The notes beneath the pieces are model-generated. The model had not been told where the DNA came from and did not search any database. It saw only the letters and a list, made by a program, of their open reading frames with translations. A stretch of DNA of 54,498 bases from Candidatus Iainarchaeum sp. GTDB lineage: Archaea; Iainarchaeota; Iainarchaeia; Iainarchaeales; Iainarchaeaceae. The stretch lies in the NCBI GenBank assembly GCA_002687735.1, contig NZBD01000015.1, positions 1-54,498 on the forward strand, read 5' to 3'. Both the position numbers and the translations under genes were made by a program. Below are positions 17,354-25,949 of the stretch, piece after piece (the stretch's first letter is position 1; each line of letters begins with the position of its first letter).

Positions 17354-17752
17354 TTATTTTTGAAGGAAGCTGGCTGAAAGTTTTATTCTTCCTGATTGTA
17401 TAGGGAGCGTTGTGGGGGTAAGGTTAACTTTTGTATAATCAAACACCTGAGTATTGTCAGTGAAAGCAATAGTTGCACTTTTCCCGGTTAGTGAAAAAGA
17501 CTGTACTTCACTAGGAATATCAACCTCAAAAACAATAGTGCTTCCTTCACCAAAAGAAGCAACCAGATCGGCAGTGTTTGTAATTTCAGAAACTGATTTA
17601 GAAGCTTTTACAATTTGGGCGTTCTGGTTAAAAGAAAAAAAAGCAAACCCGACGAGAATTCCCACGATCAGCAACACAAAACCGGTTATAACCAAATATT
17701 CTAAAGCAACCTGCCCCCTTTGAATTGATTTTGTTTGTTTATTTTTCTGCAT
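17354..17752 (-). CDS. Type IV pilin-like protein with class III signal peptide
   Basis: QRGQVALEYLVITGFVLLIVGILVGFAFF; start reassigned from 17806 to MQKNKQT. Confidence 0.8.
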   Translation of the reverse strand: MQKNKQTKSIQRGQVALEYLVITGFVLLIVGILVGFAFFSFNQNAQIVKASKSVSEITNTADLVASFGEGSTIVFEVDIPSEVQSFSLTGKSATIAFTDNTQVFDYTKVNLTPTTLPIQSGRIKLSASFLQK

Positions 17753-17893
17753 GAATAAAACCAATAATAACAACACGTGTTCGATATAAAAATTTAGCGA
17801 AAACATAGCTAAAATCAGGAAAAACCGTCTTTTTAGCGTTTTTTTAGGTTTTAGAAAGATTTTTAGAGGTTTTCAAGCAAATTATGTATAGTT

Positions 17894-18697
17894 ATGGCTT
17901 TTAGTTCCGCAACAGAAACAGGGTTAAAGAAAACTTCCGAAGAAAAACTGATTTTGAGAAATATTAGTGCGCTGGAAAAAAGCATTGCTGAAGAAACCAA
18001 TGAAGAAAGAAAAAAAGAACTGGAAACACAATTAAGCTCTCTGAAAGCTCATTTACAGGGGCCATCAGAACAAACTGTTCTTGAGGTTAACATCAATAAT
18101 TCAAACACTGAAGCCAGATTAAACAAAATATACAAAATACTTTTAGAAAAACATGCGAAACTAATAAGTGAACAGGAAACCAAAACAGTCGGGGAAATAA
18201 AAGCACTTATCAATAAAGACGACTTAAGCACACAGGCGGTTGTGAAAAGTTTTATTAGTGAAAAGTATAATTTCAAAAACCACTTTTTTCAGGCAGCAGA
18301 AAAGGCATACAATTACATTGTTGATGAAATTGATTTTGTTGATGCAGAACTGAATATTTCATTCTGGTTAACTCCTAAAGAAATTATTTCAGAAAAAATC
18401 GGCGATGATGAAGATCAGGCAGTTTTGTTGTGTTCATTCCTTTATGCATTAGGAGACGAAAACGCGGAAGTTGTTATAGCCGAACTAGAAAATGGTAATG
18501 CACATGCATTTGTAATAACTGAGTTTAATAACAAATTTTTATTACTGGATCCGACACAGGGGAAAGAATTCAGAGACTTCTTTGGAGAAAAAAATGAAGT
18601 GTTAGAAAACTATGCCTATAATGAAAGCCACATAAAAAGATTCATGTATAGGTTTAATCACTCAAATTACGAACAGTTTATTACTGATGAAGAATAA
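17894..18697 (+). CDS. Transglutaminase-like superfamily protein (putative catalytic Cys replaced)
   Basis: KIGDDEDQAVLLCSFLYALG...GNAHAFVI...LLLDPTQG resembles the TGase core. Confidence 0.65.
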   Translation: MAFSSATETGLKKTSEEKLILRNISALEKSIAEETNEERKKELETQLSSLKAHLQGPSEQTVLEVNINNSNTEARLNKIYKILLEKHAKLISEQETKTVGEIKALINKDDLSTQAVVKSFISEKYNFKNHFFQAAEKAYNYIVDEIDFVDAELNISFWLTPKEIISEKIGDDEDQAVLLCSFLYALGDENAEVVIAELENGNAHAFVITEFNNKFLLLDPTQGKEFRDFFGEKNEVLENYAYNESHIKRFMYRFNHSNYEQFITDEE

Positions 18698-19669
18698 TCA
18701 GATTTTCTGTCTTTTTAATTTTGGTCTGCCGTACTTTTTCAGAAAAATTTTTATTCCTTGCTCCGTTGGAAGAACATTTTTCGTGCCCAAATGACTAATC
18801 ACAGAATTTGAATTAACAGTACCGTAAACAAGAGCATCATCAATACCTTTGCCTTTAATTATTGCAGTAGTAAAACCAGAACCAAAAGCATCTCCTGCAC
18901 CTGTAACATCTAATGGTTTGATTTTGAAAGCTTTAATAGAATAAATATACGTGTCATTAGCAGCATGCGCTCCGTGTTTTCCTTCAGTAATAACCGCGGT
19001 TTCAGCAAGTTCCAGAAGTTTTTCCAGATTTCTGTGAATATCGGCAGAACCAGTGAGTTTGAGTGCTTCCTCTTTATTTACAATTAAAATATCCACTGAA
19101 CCAACTATTTTTTTTAATTTTTTAAAACCAAGAGAAAGTTCTTTTTGACCAGGATTCCAAGCAATTCTGGCCCCTGTTTTTTTTGCACGAAGAATAATAT
19201 TTTTTAACAGCTCTGGTTTTGAATGTAGAGAAGTGATGTAAAACCATTTTGCTTTAAGCTTTGTAAAATCCAACTTAGTTTCTCCTAGGGAAGCTGTAGC
19301 TTTGCTGTAACATAAAACAACTCTGTCCTTTCCGAAACCGGTAAGAATAACGGAGTAACTGGTGTTCTTTCCCTGTAGCGTATGAACAAGACTGGTGTTG
19401 ACTTTTTCCTTTCGCAGAACATTCAAAACTTTTATACCGCTGGCATCATCACCAACACTGCAAAGTGCTCCCGCCTTTAAACCAAGCCTTGAAAAAGAAA
19501 CCGAAGTATTGGTAGCTCCTCCCCCCGTAAAATAATCCATTTCCTCAATATCCACCTTGGTACCAGGATGAAAAACACACATATCTTTACTGGAAAAAGT
19601 TTTTGGAATATGAACAAAAACATCCGCGGTTGCTGAACCAATAGAGATGACATCAAACATGAAAATCAA
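18698..19669 (-). CDS. PfkB/ribokinase family sugar kinase
   Basis: GGGATNTSVSFSRLGLKAG and PLDVTGAGDAFGSGF. Confidence 0.92.
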   Translation of the reverse strand: MIFMFDVISIGSATADVFVHIPKTFSSKDMCVFHPGTKVDIEEMDYFTGGGATNTSVSFSRLGLKAGALCSVGDDASGIKVLNVLRKEKVNTSLVHTLQGKNTSYSVILTGFGKDRVVLCYSKATASLGETKLDFTKLKAKWFYITSLHSKPELLKNIILRAKKTGARIAWNPGQKELSLGFKKLKKIVGSVDILIVNKEEALKLTGSADIHRNLEKLLELAETAVITEGKHGAHAANDTYIYSIKAFKIKPLDVTGAGDAFGSGFTTAIIKGKGIDDALVYGTVNSNSVISHLGTKNVLPTEQGIKIFLKKYGRPKLKRQKI

Positions 19670-19700
19670 TTAGGGTTTTGGATTTTATTAATTTGTTGTT

Positions 19701-19919
19701 TCATCTGGGGCGATTATGCTTACGCACAAGCTGTTCCCTCTGCACAAGTTCATTCTTTTTAGCCATAGCAGCCCTTTTATCCCTTAAATGCTGAATTTCA
19801 TCATGGATCCGGTCAATTTGCTCACCAATATCCTTTTTCTGCTCGGTGGTTGCGGATTTATATTTAGAATTCAGCCCAGACAATTTCGCCAACAATTCTT
19901 TTTCATTCACAAAATTCAT
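19701..19919 (-). CDS. Small coiled-coil hypothetical protein
   Basis: 72-aa ORF; adjoins 19916..20143. Confidence 0.5.
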   Translation of the reverse strand: MNFVNEKELLAKLSGLNSKYKSATTEQKKDIGEQIDRIHDEIQHLRDKRAAMAKKNELVQREQLVRKHNRPR

Positions 19920-20143
19920 CCTTTTATTAGCAGATAAATTGCCGAACCGAGAATTATCAAAGCAGAAATGCTTTTACCGTCAACAAAAGGAACGCCTACA
20001 AAAAGCAGCACCAGTGCAACTAATAGCAGAACTCCAACAAGTTGTTTTGAGGATAGTTTTCCCCTGAAATAAGAACGGGTAGGTCTAATAAAAATGTTTC
20101 CGAAATAGATTGGGAATGCCAATGGCCTAAACAGGACAAACAT
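19916..20143 (-). CDS. Small membrane protein
   Basis: Two hydrophobic segments; 4-nt overlap with next gene. Confidence 0.5.
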   Translation of the reverse strand: MFVLFRPLAFPIYFGNIFIRPTRSYFRGKLSSKQLVGVLLLVALVLLFVGVPFVDGKSISALIILGSAIYLLIKG

Positions 20144-20350
20144 CTTTCGATGGTTCAGACCACTGGCTAAGAATCATGCATACCACCCCCAATTTCTCAT
20201 GATTTTATCCCCCAATATACACGTTCAATAAAATCACAGGATTCTTAGAACTGAATTACTTTCCAATTACTCTTACGATTTTTTTGTTAAAATAAATCAG
20301 CTTTAGTTATTCAAGTAAACAATGAACAATTCGTCCTAAAATTCGTGTAT

Positions 20351-20527
20351 TCACTTTATTAGTTTGAAATGGTAAACCGCAATAAAATAAAGAAAAATCC
20401 CGGTTACTGAATAAGCAAAAACCTGAAAAGAGATTTCCTCAGAAAGCAGAATAGTTGCTATCAAAAAAAGTGCAAAGACAACTAAAATTAAACCAACCAT
20501 TGATTTTGTCAAATGTAAACCCACCAT
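20351..20527 (-). CDS. Small membrane protein
   Basis: MVGLHLTKSMVGLILVVFALFLIATILL...; start moved downstream of 20611. Confidence 0.45.
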   Translation of the reverse strand: MVGLHLTKSMVGLILVVFALFLIATILLSEEISFQVFAYSVTGIFLYFIAVYHFKLIK

Positions 20528-20566
20528 TACACAACATATATTAATCTTGGAATATTTATTCTTATC

Positions 20567-21175
20567 ATGGCACGGGCAAATAATCCGGATGCTTCTTTTC
20601 AAGGAAGGCAAGCAAAAAATAAAACAATGTCAAGAAGAGAAGCACTAAAACGAATAGTTAAGGGTGCAGGAACAGCTGCAGGAGCAACAGGAATCGGAGC
20701 CATAGGAATTAATGCGGCAAGAGCTATTAAAGCCCGCCAAGAAAAGGGCTCTAGTGAACGGGCATTCAGAGCAACACAATACCGTGCAGCCAAAATACCA
20801 AATCCGCAAAAATGGGCACAGTTATCAGAAATTTATAAACTTGATCCAATTAACAATAAAGCAGACGCCCAATTTGTTCAACAAATTAATTCTCTTTCAA
20901 AAAGAACAGGAATTTCCCCGGAAAGAACACTTTACACTATTGAAACTAATGAGATTTCAGAAACTGCCTCAAATGGTCTTCGTGCCCATTTAGGCAAATA
21001 TTCAGGAAAAGAAAAACAAAGAAGAGAAAGAATAATTAGACTTATTAACACTCTAGCAAGCCCTAACTTAAAATATGATGAACAAAAACAGGCTAAAACT
21101 TTAGTTGCCCGCATTCGTAGCACACGCGGAAGCAAAAGACTTGTTGAAGAAATGATAAAAACTTTCGAAAAATAA
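20567..21175 (+). CDS. Hypothetical protein with Tat-like N-terminus
   Basis: SRREALKRIVKGAGTAAGATGIGAIGINAA twin-arginine-like signal. Confidence 0.6.
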   Translation: MARANNPDASFQGRQAKNKTMSRREALKRIVKGAGTAAGATGIGAIGINAARAIKARQEKGSSERAFRATQYRAAKIPNPQKWAQLSEIYKLDPINNKADAQFVQQINSLSKRTGISPERTLYTIETNEISETASNGLRAHLGKYSGKEKQRRERIIRLINTLASPNLKYDEQKQAKTLVARIRSTRGSKRLVEEMIKTFEK

Positions 21176-21240
21176 TTCTAATTTTAATTGCAAATACGCC
21201 AGGGCTAAATCTGGCCTAAAAAAGGATTAGAGATAAGTAT

Positions 21241-21311
21241 AAGAGAATGGGCACATCAAATGAAGGGTAGTACTCTGAAAGCGAGTGTAGCTTTGCCCAT
21301 TCTCTTTTTTT
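21241..21311 (+). ncRNA. Candidate small RNA closed by a perfect 12-bp stem followed by poly-T
   Basis: AAGAGAATGGGC (21241-21252) / GCCCATTCTCTT (21295-21306), inner UACUC-UGAAAGC-GAGUG hairpin, T-run 21305-21311. Confidence 0.6.
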
Positions 21312-21446
21312 GTTTCAGTTCTTGTGTAACAGATTTGTTCACCTGAATAGCCAAACGCATAACTAGAATAAAACTTTTTAGAGTTAGAAATCTGAACAGT
21401 ACAAAATTAATTACAGGAAATATGTAAGTGGGCCTTTGCAAAAAAA

Positions 21447-21707
21447 TCAGAAAGCAAAACCCAAAAGATCAAGGAGAATAAGAAGAATTATTCCCGGAAT
21501 CCCGCCAAAAGCAGTTATCAGAACACTCCAAATATTTATTTCGATGTGTATAAATGGAAAAAAATTAAGTAAAACCAAAACTACCAAACCAATGAAACTA
21601 TTGATCAGTAAAATAACAATTTTTTTACCTAATTTTAATGCAAAGAAAATCGCAATTATTACTACTATCGCAGTTAAAACAAAACCAAGTATTGGATCTA
21701 AAGCCAT
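21447..21707 (-). CDS. BofA-like (sigma-K processing inhibitor family) small membrane protein
   Basis: LINSFIGLVVLVLLNFF...INIWSVLITAFGGIPGIILLILLDL resembles BofA family. Confidence 0.6.
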   Translation of the reverse strand: MALDPILGFVLTAIVVIIAIFFALKLGKKIVILLINSFIGLVVLVLLNFFPFIHIEINIWSVLITAFGGIPGIILLILLDLLGFAF

Positions 21708-21760
21708 TAAAGAACCCCAGGATTAAAGTTAATTTAAGTCTAATGTTTAAAATAAATTAT

Positions 21761-21927
21761 CGGACCAGCGCCACAAGAGTGGAGGACTTGCCTCTGTAGA
21801 CTTTACGAGACGCAAAGCCCACCTGAGAGGCCCTCAGTTTCGGGACAGAAACCGAGTCAACTCCTTCTACAAATTTTTTCCAGTTCAATTAAAATCCCCC
21901 ACCTCAGAGGTGAAACCCTGACGCTAA
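21761..21927. ncRNA. Candidate multibranched structured RNA, strand uncertain
   Basis: CCAC-AAGA-GTGG; GCCTCT/AGAGGC; GTTTC/GAAAC; CACCT/AGGTG; long-range GGAG-GACTTG / CGAGTC-AA-CTCC. Confidence 0.45.
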
Positions 21928-21977
21928 AATTTAATATTCACAGCTACTACCTTACGCCATTGATATTTAAAAACACA

Positions 21978-22015
21978 TAAGTATACTAAGTATATTAACT
22001 ATATTTTTTATAGTT
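21978..22015. promoter_or_regulatory. Three tandem 9-bp repeats (TAAGTATAC TAAGTATAT TAACTATAT) and an overlapping inverted repeat at the start of the HxlR-type gene
   Basis: Direct reading; AACTATA-TTTTT-TATAGTT at 21997-22015. Confidence 0.6.
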
Positions 22016-22331
22016 GGTGACTTTTTTGGAACCTGAAAATTTTTTTAAGAAAACAAGCGATTTCGTGGCAAAGAAGCACAATATCGCAATAATAAGGATT
22101 CTGTTGAAAAGCGAACAGGGCCTTGGTTTTAATGCGATAATGAAACAAGTTTCACCAATAACTCCAAGAATGCTTTCAACCAGATTAGCAGAACTTGAAA
22201 AGGAACAACTAATTCAAAAAAATCTTGTATTAGGAGATAAACCTAAAGTTGAATATCGAACGTTACCAAAAGCAATTGGATTGTCAAAAGCTATTTCTGA
22301 ACTTGAAAAATGGGGCAAAAAAGAGCTTTAA
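22014..22331 (+). CDS. HxlR-family winged-helix transcriptional regulator
   Basis: IIRILLKSEQGLGFNAIMKQVSPITPRMLSTRLAELEKEQLIQK...VEYRTL. Confidence 0.85.
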   Translation: MVTFLEPENFFKKTSDFVAKKHNIAIIRILLKSEQGLGFNAIMKQVSPITPRMLSTRLAELEKEQLIQKNLVLGDKPKVEYRTLPKAIGLSKAISELEKWGKKEL

Positions 22332-22385
22332 CACACCACAATCTATAAATTACTGAATTGACTCTGATTATTGAAGGCTATGTTT

Positions 22386-22622
22386 ATGGCAAAATTTAAG
22401 ATTATTTACAACCGAACAGATTGTGTTGCAGCCGGGCCATGTGCTGCTGTTGACCCAGACAACTTTGAAATAAATCCGGAAGATGGTAAAGCAGACTTAA
22501 TTGGCGGCAAAGAAACAAGCCCAGGAATCTGGGAACTTGAAATAGAAGATGATGAAAAAGCCAACCAAGCAGTAGAGGTTTGTCCAGCAGCAGTTATTTC
22601 AGTGAAAAAAATCAAAGACTAA
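22386..22622 (+). CDS. Small ferredoxin, likely [3Fe-4S]
   Basis: DCVAAGPCAAVDPDNFEI...AVEVCPAAVI, three Cys only. Confidence 0.8.
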   Translation: MAKFKIIYNRTDCVAAGPCAAVDPDNFEINPEDGKADLIGGKETSPGIWELEIEDDEKANQAVEVCPAAVISVKKIKD

Positions 22623-22703
22623 AAATAATTAGTTTTTCTAAAAGATTTTTTGACTTGTTGGTTAGTTTAATTAATCCAAAAAACACATACTTTATCAGGG
22701 GGC

Positions 22704-23027
22704 TTGATAATGGATGCAAACAAACTAATCCAAATTACTCATTTACCAAAACAAGATGAAATAAAAAAACAATCTTTAATTAATGCGATTGAAAAAAGTT
22801 ACGGTAAATTAACTAGTTTTTTACCCGGAGAACTAATGCTGGAAATTCATTTCAGGGAAAGCAAAAAACAAGGCAACCGGGAGCAGTTCGAAGTAAAAGC
22901 TAATGCTAATGTAGCTGGGATTTCACTCCACTCAAAATTTATTGATTGGGACTCCGAAAAGGCACTAAAACAAGCACTAACTGCACTTGAAAAGGAAGCA
23001 ATCAAAGCCAAAACACTCAAAAGGTAA
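22704..23027 (+). CDS. Putative HPF/ribosome-associated (S30AE-like) protein
   Basis: LMLEIHFRESKKQGNREQFEVKANANVAGISLHSKFIDWDSEKALKQALTALEKEA; pattern similarity only. Confidence 0.4.
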   Translation: MIMDANKLIQITHLPKQDEIKKQSLINAIEKSYGKLTSFLPGELMLEIHFRESKKQGNREQFEVKANANVAGISLHSKFIDWDSEKALKQALTALEKEAIKAKTLKR

Positions 23028-23126
23028 GAAAACCTAAGTTCAGCACAAAAAGCGGTTTGGTTTTCCTCTGCGGGTTTAGTATTAACTAGAACGCGGTTTA
23101 TTAATCAGAAATTCGGAGGAACTCAC

Positions 23127-23495
23127 ATGAGCTTAGTAACACTTACATTTGGAAACAAAGCAGCTAATGCATCGCCACACGTGTTTATCTCAACACCCGA
23201 AGAAAGAATAATACAAAAATTAAATCATAGCGGAACAGCAAAAGGCGAGGCAATAATAAAAAAAGCGTGCAGGTTTTACTCAGAGGAAAATGTTTATGTG
23301 GTTGCTGAGGTAACTGAAGGATTTTTATCAAATAATATGACTGCTTTTTACAATGGAAAAACACTAGATATTCTTGATGTCGAATCAAAATACGGACACA
23401 GTGCAAAAAAAGGAATGACTGTCGGACTTACATTAAGAGGAATCTCCGAGGAAGAGTTAGAAAAAGATTCTGTGTTAAGTTTTGAAAAACAATAA
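23127..23495 (+). CDS. Hypothetical protein
   Basis: ORF preceded by ggagg; no recognised motif. Confidence 0.5.
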   Translation: MSLVTLTFGNKAANASPHVFISTPEERIIQKLNHSGTAKGEAIIKKACRFYSEENVYVVAEVTEGFLSNNMTAFYNGKTLDILDVESKYGHSAKKGMTVGLTLRGISEEELEKDSVLSFEKQ

Positions 23496-23583
23496 TTTTT
23501 ACAACATCAACTCTATTAACTTTTTCCCGAATTAACTTTCAGCAAAACTAATTTTTCCTTGATTTTATTTTTCACTGCTCCGT

Positions 23584-23796
23584 TCAGGAAATCGAATTAA
23601 TGCAATTATTTCTAATTTCATCAGTAATTATTTGAGTGCAAAAACTCAAATCGTTTTCATTAAGGGCAGAGGAGGAATAGCATAAATCCCTCTGCTCCGT
23701 TTGTTTGTCTTCACATTCCTGAATAGTGTTGGTTGGTTTTGAAAAACAGCCAGAAAAGACAATAACTAATAAAACCAAAATAAAAAAAATTTTCAT
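23584..23796 (-). CDS. Small Cys-containing putative lipoprotein
   Basis: Signal peptide with lipobox-like VFSGC. Confidence 0.55.
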   Translation of the reverse strand: MKIFFILVLLVIVFSGCFSKPTNTIQECEDKQTEQRDLCYSSSALNENDLSFCTQIITDEIRNNCINSIS

Positions 23797-23941
23797 AATC
23801 AGAACAAAGGATGTAACTTATTTTAATTTTTCGGAAATCAAAATCAATTATGTAGCAGTCAAGCTTTTATAGTTGGTTTGTGTTGTTATTTGAATGGCCG
23901 CAACAGTAACACAATTACTTTTACTTCTCAGCAACTAGTTT

Positions 23942-24223
23942 ATGTTAGTGATAACAATGCTCTTAACAGTTAGAGCAATAGCGGTGGTAAAACCGTTTGT
24001 TGAACAGGTTGTTGTTGCTAAGACTATGTGGTATCTTTACATGGCTTTTGGTTATTCGCTTATTTCTGTAACGGTCTTTACTTCTTGGGTAATCTGGACT
24101 TTTCCAGACCTCTGGGGGATGTTAATATTATTCATGAGTTGGTTTATCCTTGTAATAATATTCATCGGACACAGACAAATCAAGGCAAGTACCGTACGGA
24201 AATCGTTCAACATCAAAATGTAA
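23942..24223 (+). CDS. Small membrane protein
   Basis: Multiple hydrophobic segments. Confidence 0.45.
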   Translation: MLVITMLLTVRAIAVVKPFVEQVVVAKTMWYLYMAFGYSLISVTVFTSWVIWTFPDLWGMLILFMSWFILVIIFIGHRQIKASTVRKSFNIKM

Positions 24224-24983
24224 TAATAACGGGCTGCTCCCGCTTATGAGAAGTTGACTCGATTATTTTCTTTAGTTTAGCAGCAGCATCTTCTTTCCCT
24301 TTAGGAATTTCCTTATTTTTAAGAATTAAAGGAAGCAACTCATCAATAACAGAGTAACTCAACCCCAATTCTTTTTCGTCTTCTTGGTTTTCCCAGAGCT
24401 CAGCAGACGGAATCTTGTCCAAGAATTCGGGTCCTATATTTAATTGCTCTGCAACTAACCGCACTTCTTTTTTCAGTAAAGCCCCAATCGGAAAAAAGTC
24501 CGCAGCCGCATCTCCGTATTTTGTAAAATAACCCAAATAAAACTCGGATTTGTTTCCTGTTCCTGCTACAATACAATTGTTAGAATTTGCATAATTATAC
24601 AATACAACCGCTCTTGCCCTTGCATTAAGATTTGCTTTTGCAGTATTGTTTTGTTTCCACGGAAGAATTTCAAAAACCTCCAATACAGAATCGATTGACA
24701 CAATAAAATATTCAACGCCTAACTTTTTGGCGAGGTTTTCAGCATCTTTCGTGCTTGAATCTTTCGTGATTTTTGAGTTAGGCATTAGAATAGCTGTAAC
24801 ATTTTCTTTCCCTAATGTATTTACAAGCAGGGCAAGCACAACTGCAGAATCAATACCCCCGCTTAAACCCAAAACTGCTTTTTTGATGCTCCGTTCCTCA
24901 AAATAATTTTTTATTTTACTAATTAACTTTTCGGATAAATTATTTTCATTCGTTTTGTTTTCTTCCATTTTACTTTCACTCAT
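24213..24983 (-). CDS. nadE: NAD synthetase
   Basis: AVLGLSGGIDSAVVLALLV, GTGNKSEFYLGYFTKYGD, PSAELWENQEDEKELGLSY. Confidence 0.95.
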   Translation of the reverse strand: MSESKMEENKTNENNLSEKLISKIKNYFEERSIKKAVLGLSGGIDSAVVLALLVNTLGKENVTAILMPNSKITKDSSTKDAENLAKKLGVEYFIVSIDSVLEVFEILPWKQNNTAKANLNARARAVVLYNYANSNNCIVAGTGNKSEFYLGYFTKYGDAAADFFPIGALLKKEVRLVAEQLNIGPEFLDKIPSAELWENQEDEKELGLSYSVIDELLPLILKNKEIPKGKEDAAAKLKKIIESTSHKREQPVIITF

Positions 24984-24991
24984 TTTAAGCC

Positions 24992-25654
24992 CTACACAAG
25001 ATTCACTAAATCTGCAATATCTAACAGATCAAAATCTGCTTTAATTCCTTCACTGGGAAAAAGCTGACCATACTTTGCTAATGCTGTTTTCATTCCGCTC
25101 TCCTGCGCCCCTTTAATGTCTCTTCCCGGATTGTCACCAACAAACAAAATTTCCTCTGGCAGACAATCTAACTGTTCCAACGCAGCATTAAATGGAAGTG
25201 CACTTGGTTTTAATTCACCAGTATCATCAAGAGTAACAACAAAATCAAAAAAATCAGTAAGCCCCATTTCAGCCAGCCTCATCCAAGCTTTTAACCTTGG
25301 AGCATCACTAACAATTCCTAATTGTAATCCTTTTTCGCGCAGGGTTATAAGGGTGCTCCGTACATGAGGATAAGGTTCCAAATAACCAGCCTGCATTTTT
25401 CTATAAGCTGCAATTCCTCTTGAAAGAATTTTATAATCAATATCCCCTTTAGTTTCCTCTAAAAATTTCTGGAATATTTCTTGATGTTCGATCCCATGGA
25501 CTCCATAAAGCTCAAATAGTTTTCCGTATGCTTCGTCCTTATTCATTTCTAAACCAGCATCCACCATAGCCGAAATAGCAGCCTCACAGCTAATTTTTTT
25601 CATCCTCATAAAATCTATAAGGGTATTATCAAGGTCAAAAAGCACTGCTTTCAT
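24992..25654 (-). CDS. HAD-superfamily hydrolase
   Basis: FDLDNTLIDF, GIVSDAPRLK, LFVGDNPGRDIKGA. Confidence 0.92.
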   Translation of the reverse strand: MKAVLFDLDNTLIDFMRMKKISCEAAISAMVDAGLEMNKDEAYGKLFELYGVHGIEHQEIFQKFLEETKGDIDYKILSRGIAAYRKMQAGYLEPYPHVRSTLITLREKGLQLGIVSDAPRLKAWMRLAEMGLTDFFDFVVTLDDTGELKPSALPFNAALEQLDCLPEEILFVGDNPGRDIKGAQESGMKTALAKYGQLFPSEGIKADFDLLDIADLVNLV

Positions 25655-25700
25655 AGATCACTTTTCTTGGAAAGCTGATAAAAAGCTTATATACGAGTTT

Positions 25701-25949
25701 GTGCCTTTTCTAAACATGGAAAAACAAGTAAAAAGCATGTTCACTCAGGCAATTTTCTTCTTTATTATAGGGGTTGTTCTAGCCTCTTTATTCATGTGGA
25801 GTATGATGCAGGGCATTACTATTCATTTTACTGGAAATGACTCATTAGCCTTTTCATATTATTTTGTTGGATGGATCTCGGGAATTGCTGCTTTCAGCCT
25901 TTATTGGCAAGCTAAAAACTTGTTTCATTTTGCCAAAATTTCGAGGTGA
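25701..25949 (+). CDS. Small membrane protein
   Basis: Two TM segments. Confidence 0.5.
   Translation: MPFLNMEKQVKSMFTQAIFFFIIGVVLASLFMWSMMQGITIHFTGNDSLAFSYYFVGWISGIAAFSLYWQAKNLFHFAKISR

Noticed and set aside
21761-21927. RNase P RNA assignment based on ACAGAAACCGAG resembling conserved region V
   Set aside because: No matching GAGGAAAGUCC-like region I; the ACAGAA can be sequestered in a GTTTC/GAAAC hairpin, and the long-range helix is contiguous in a way that does not match the P2/P4 layout. Kept only as an unassigned structured RNA.
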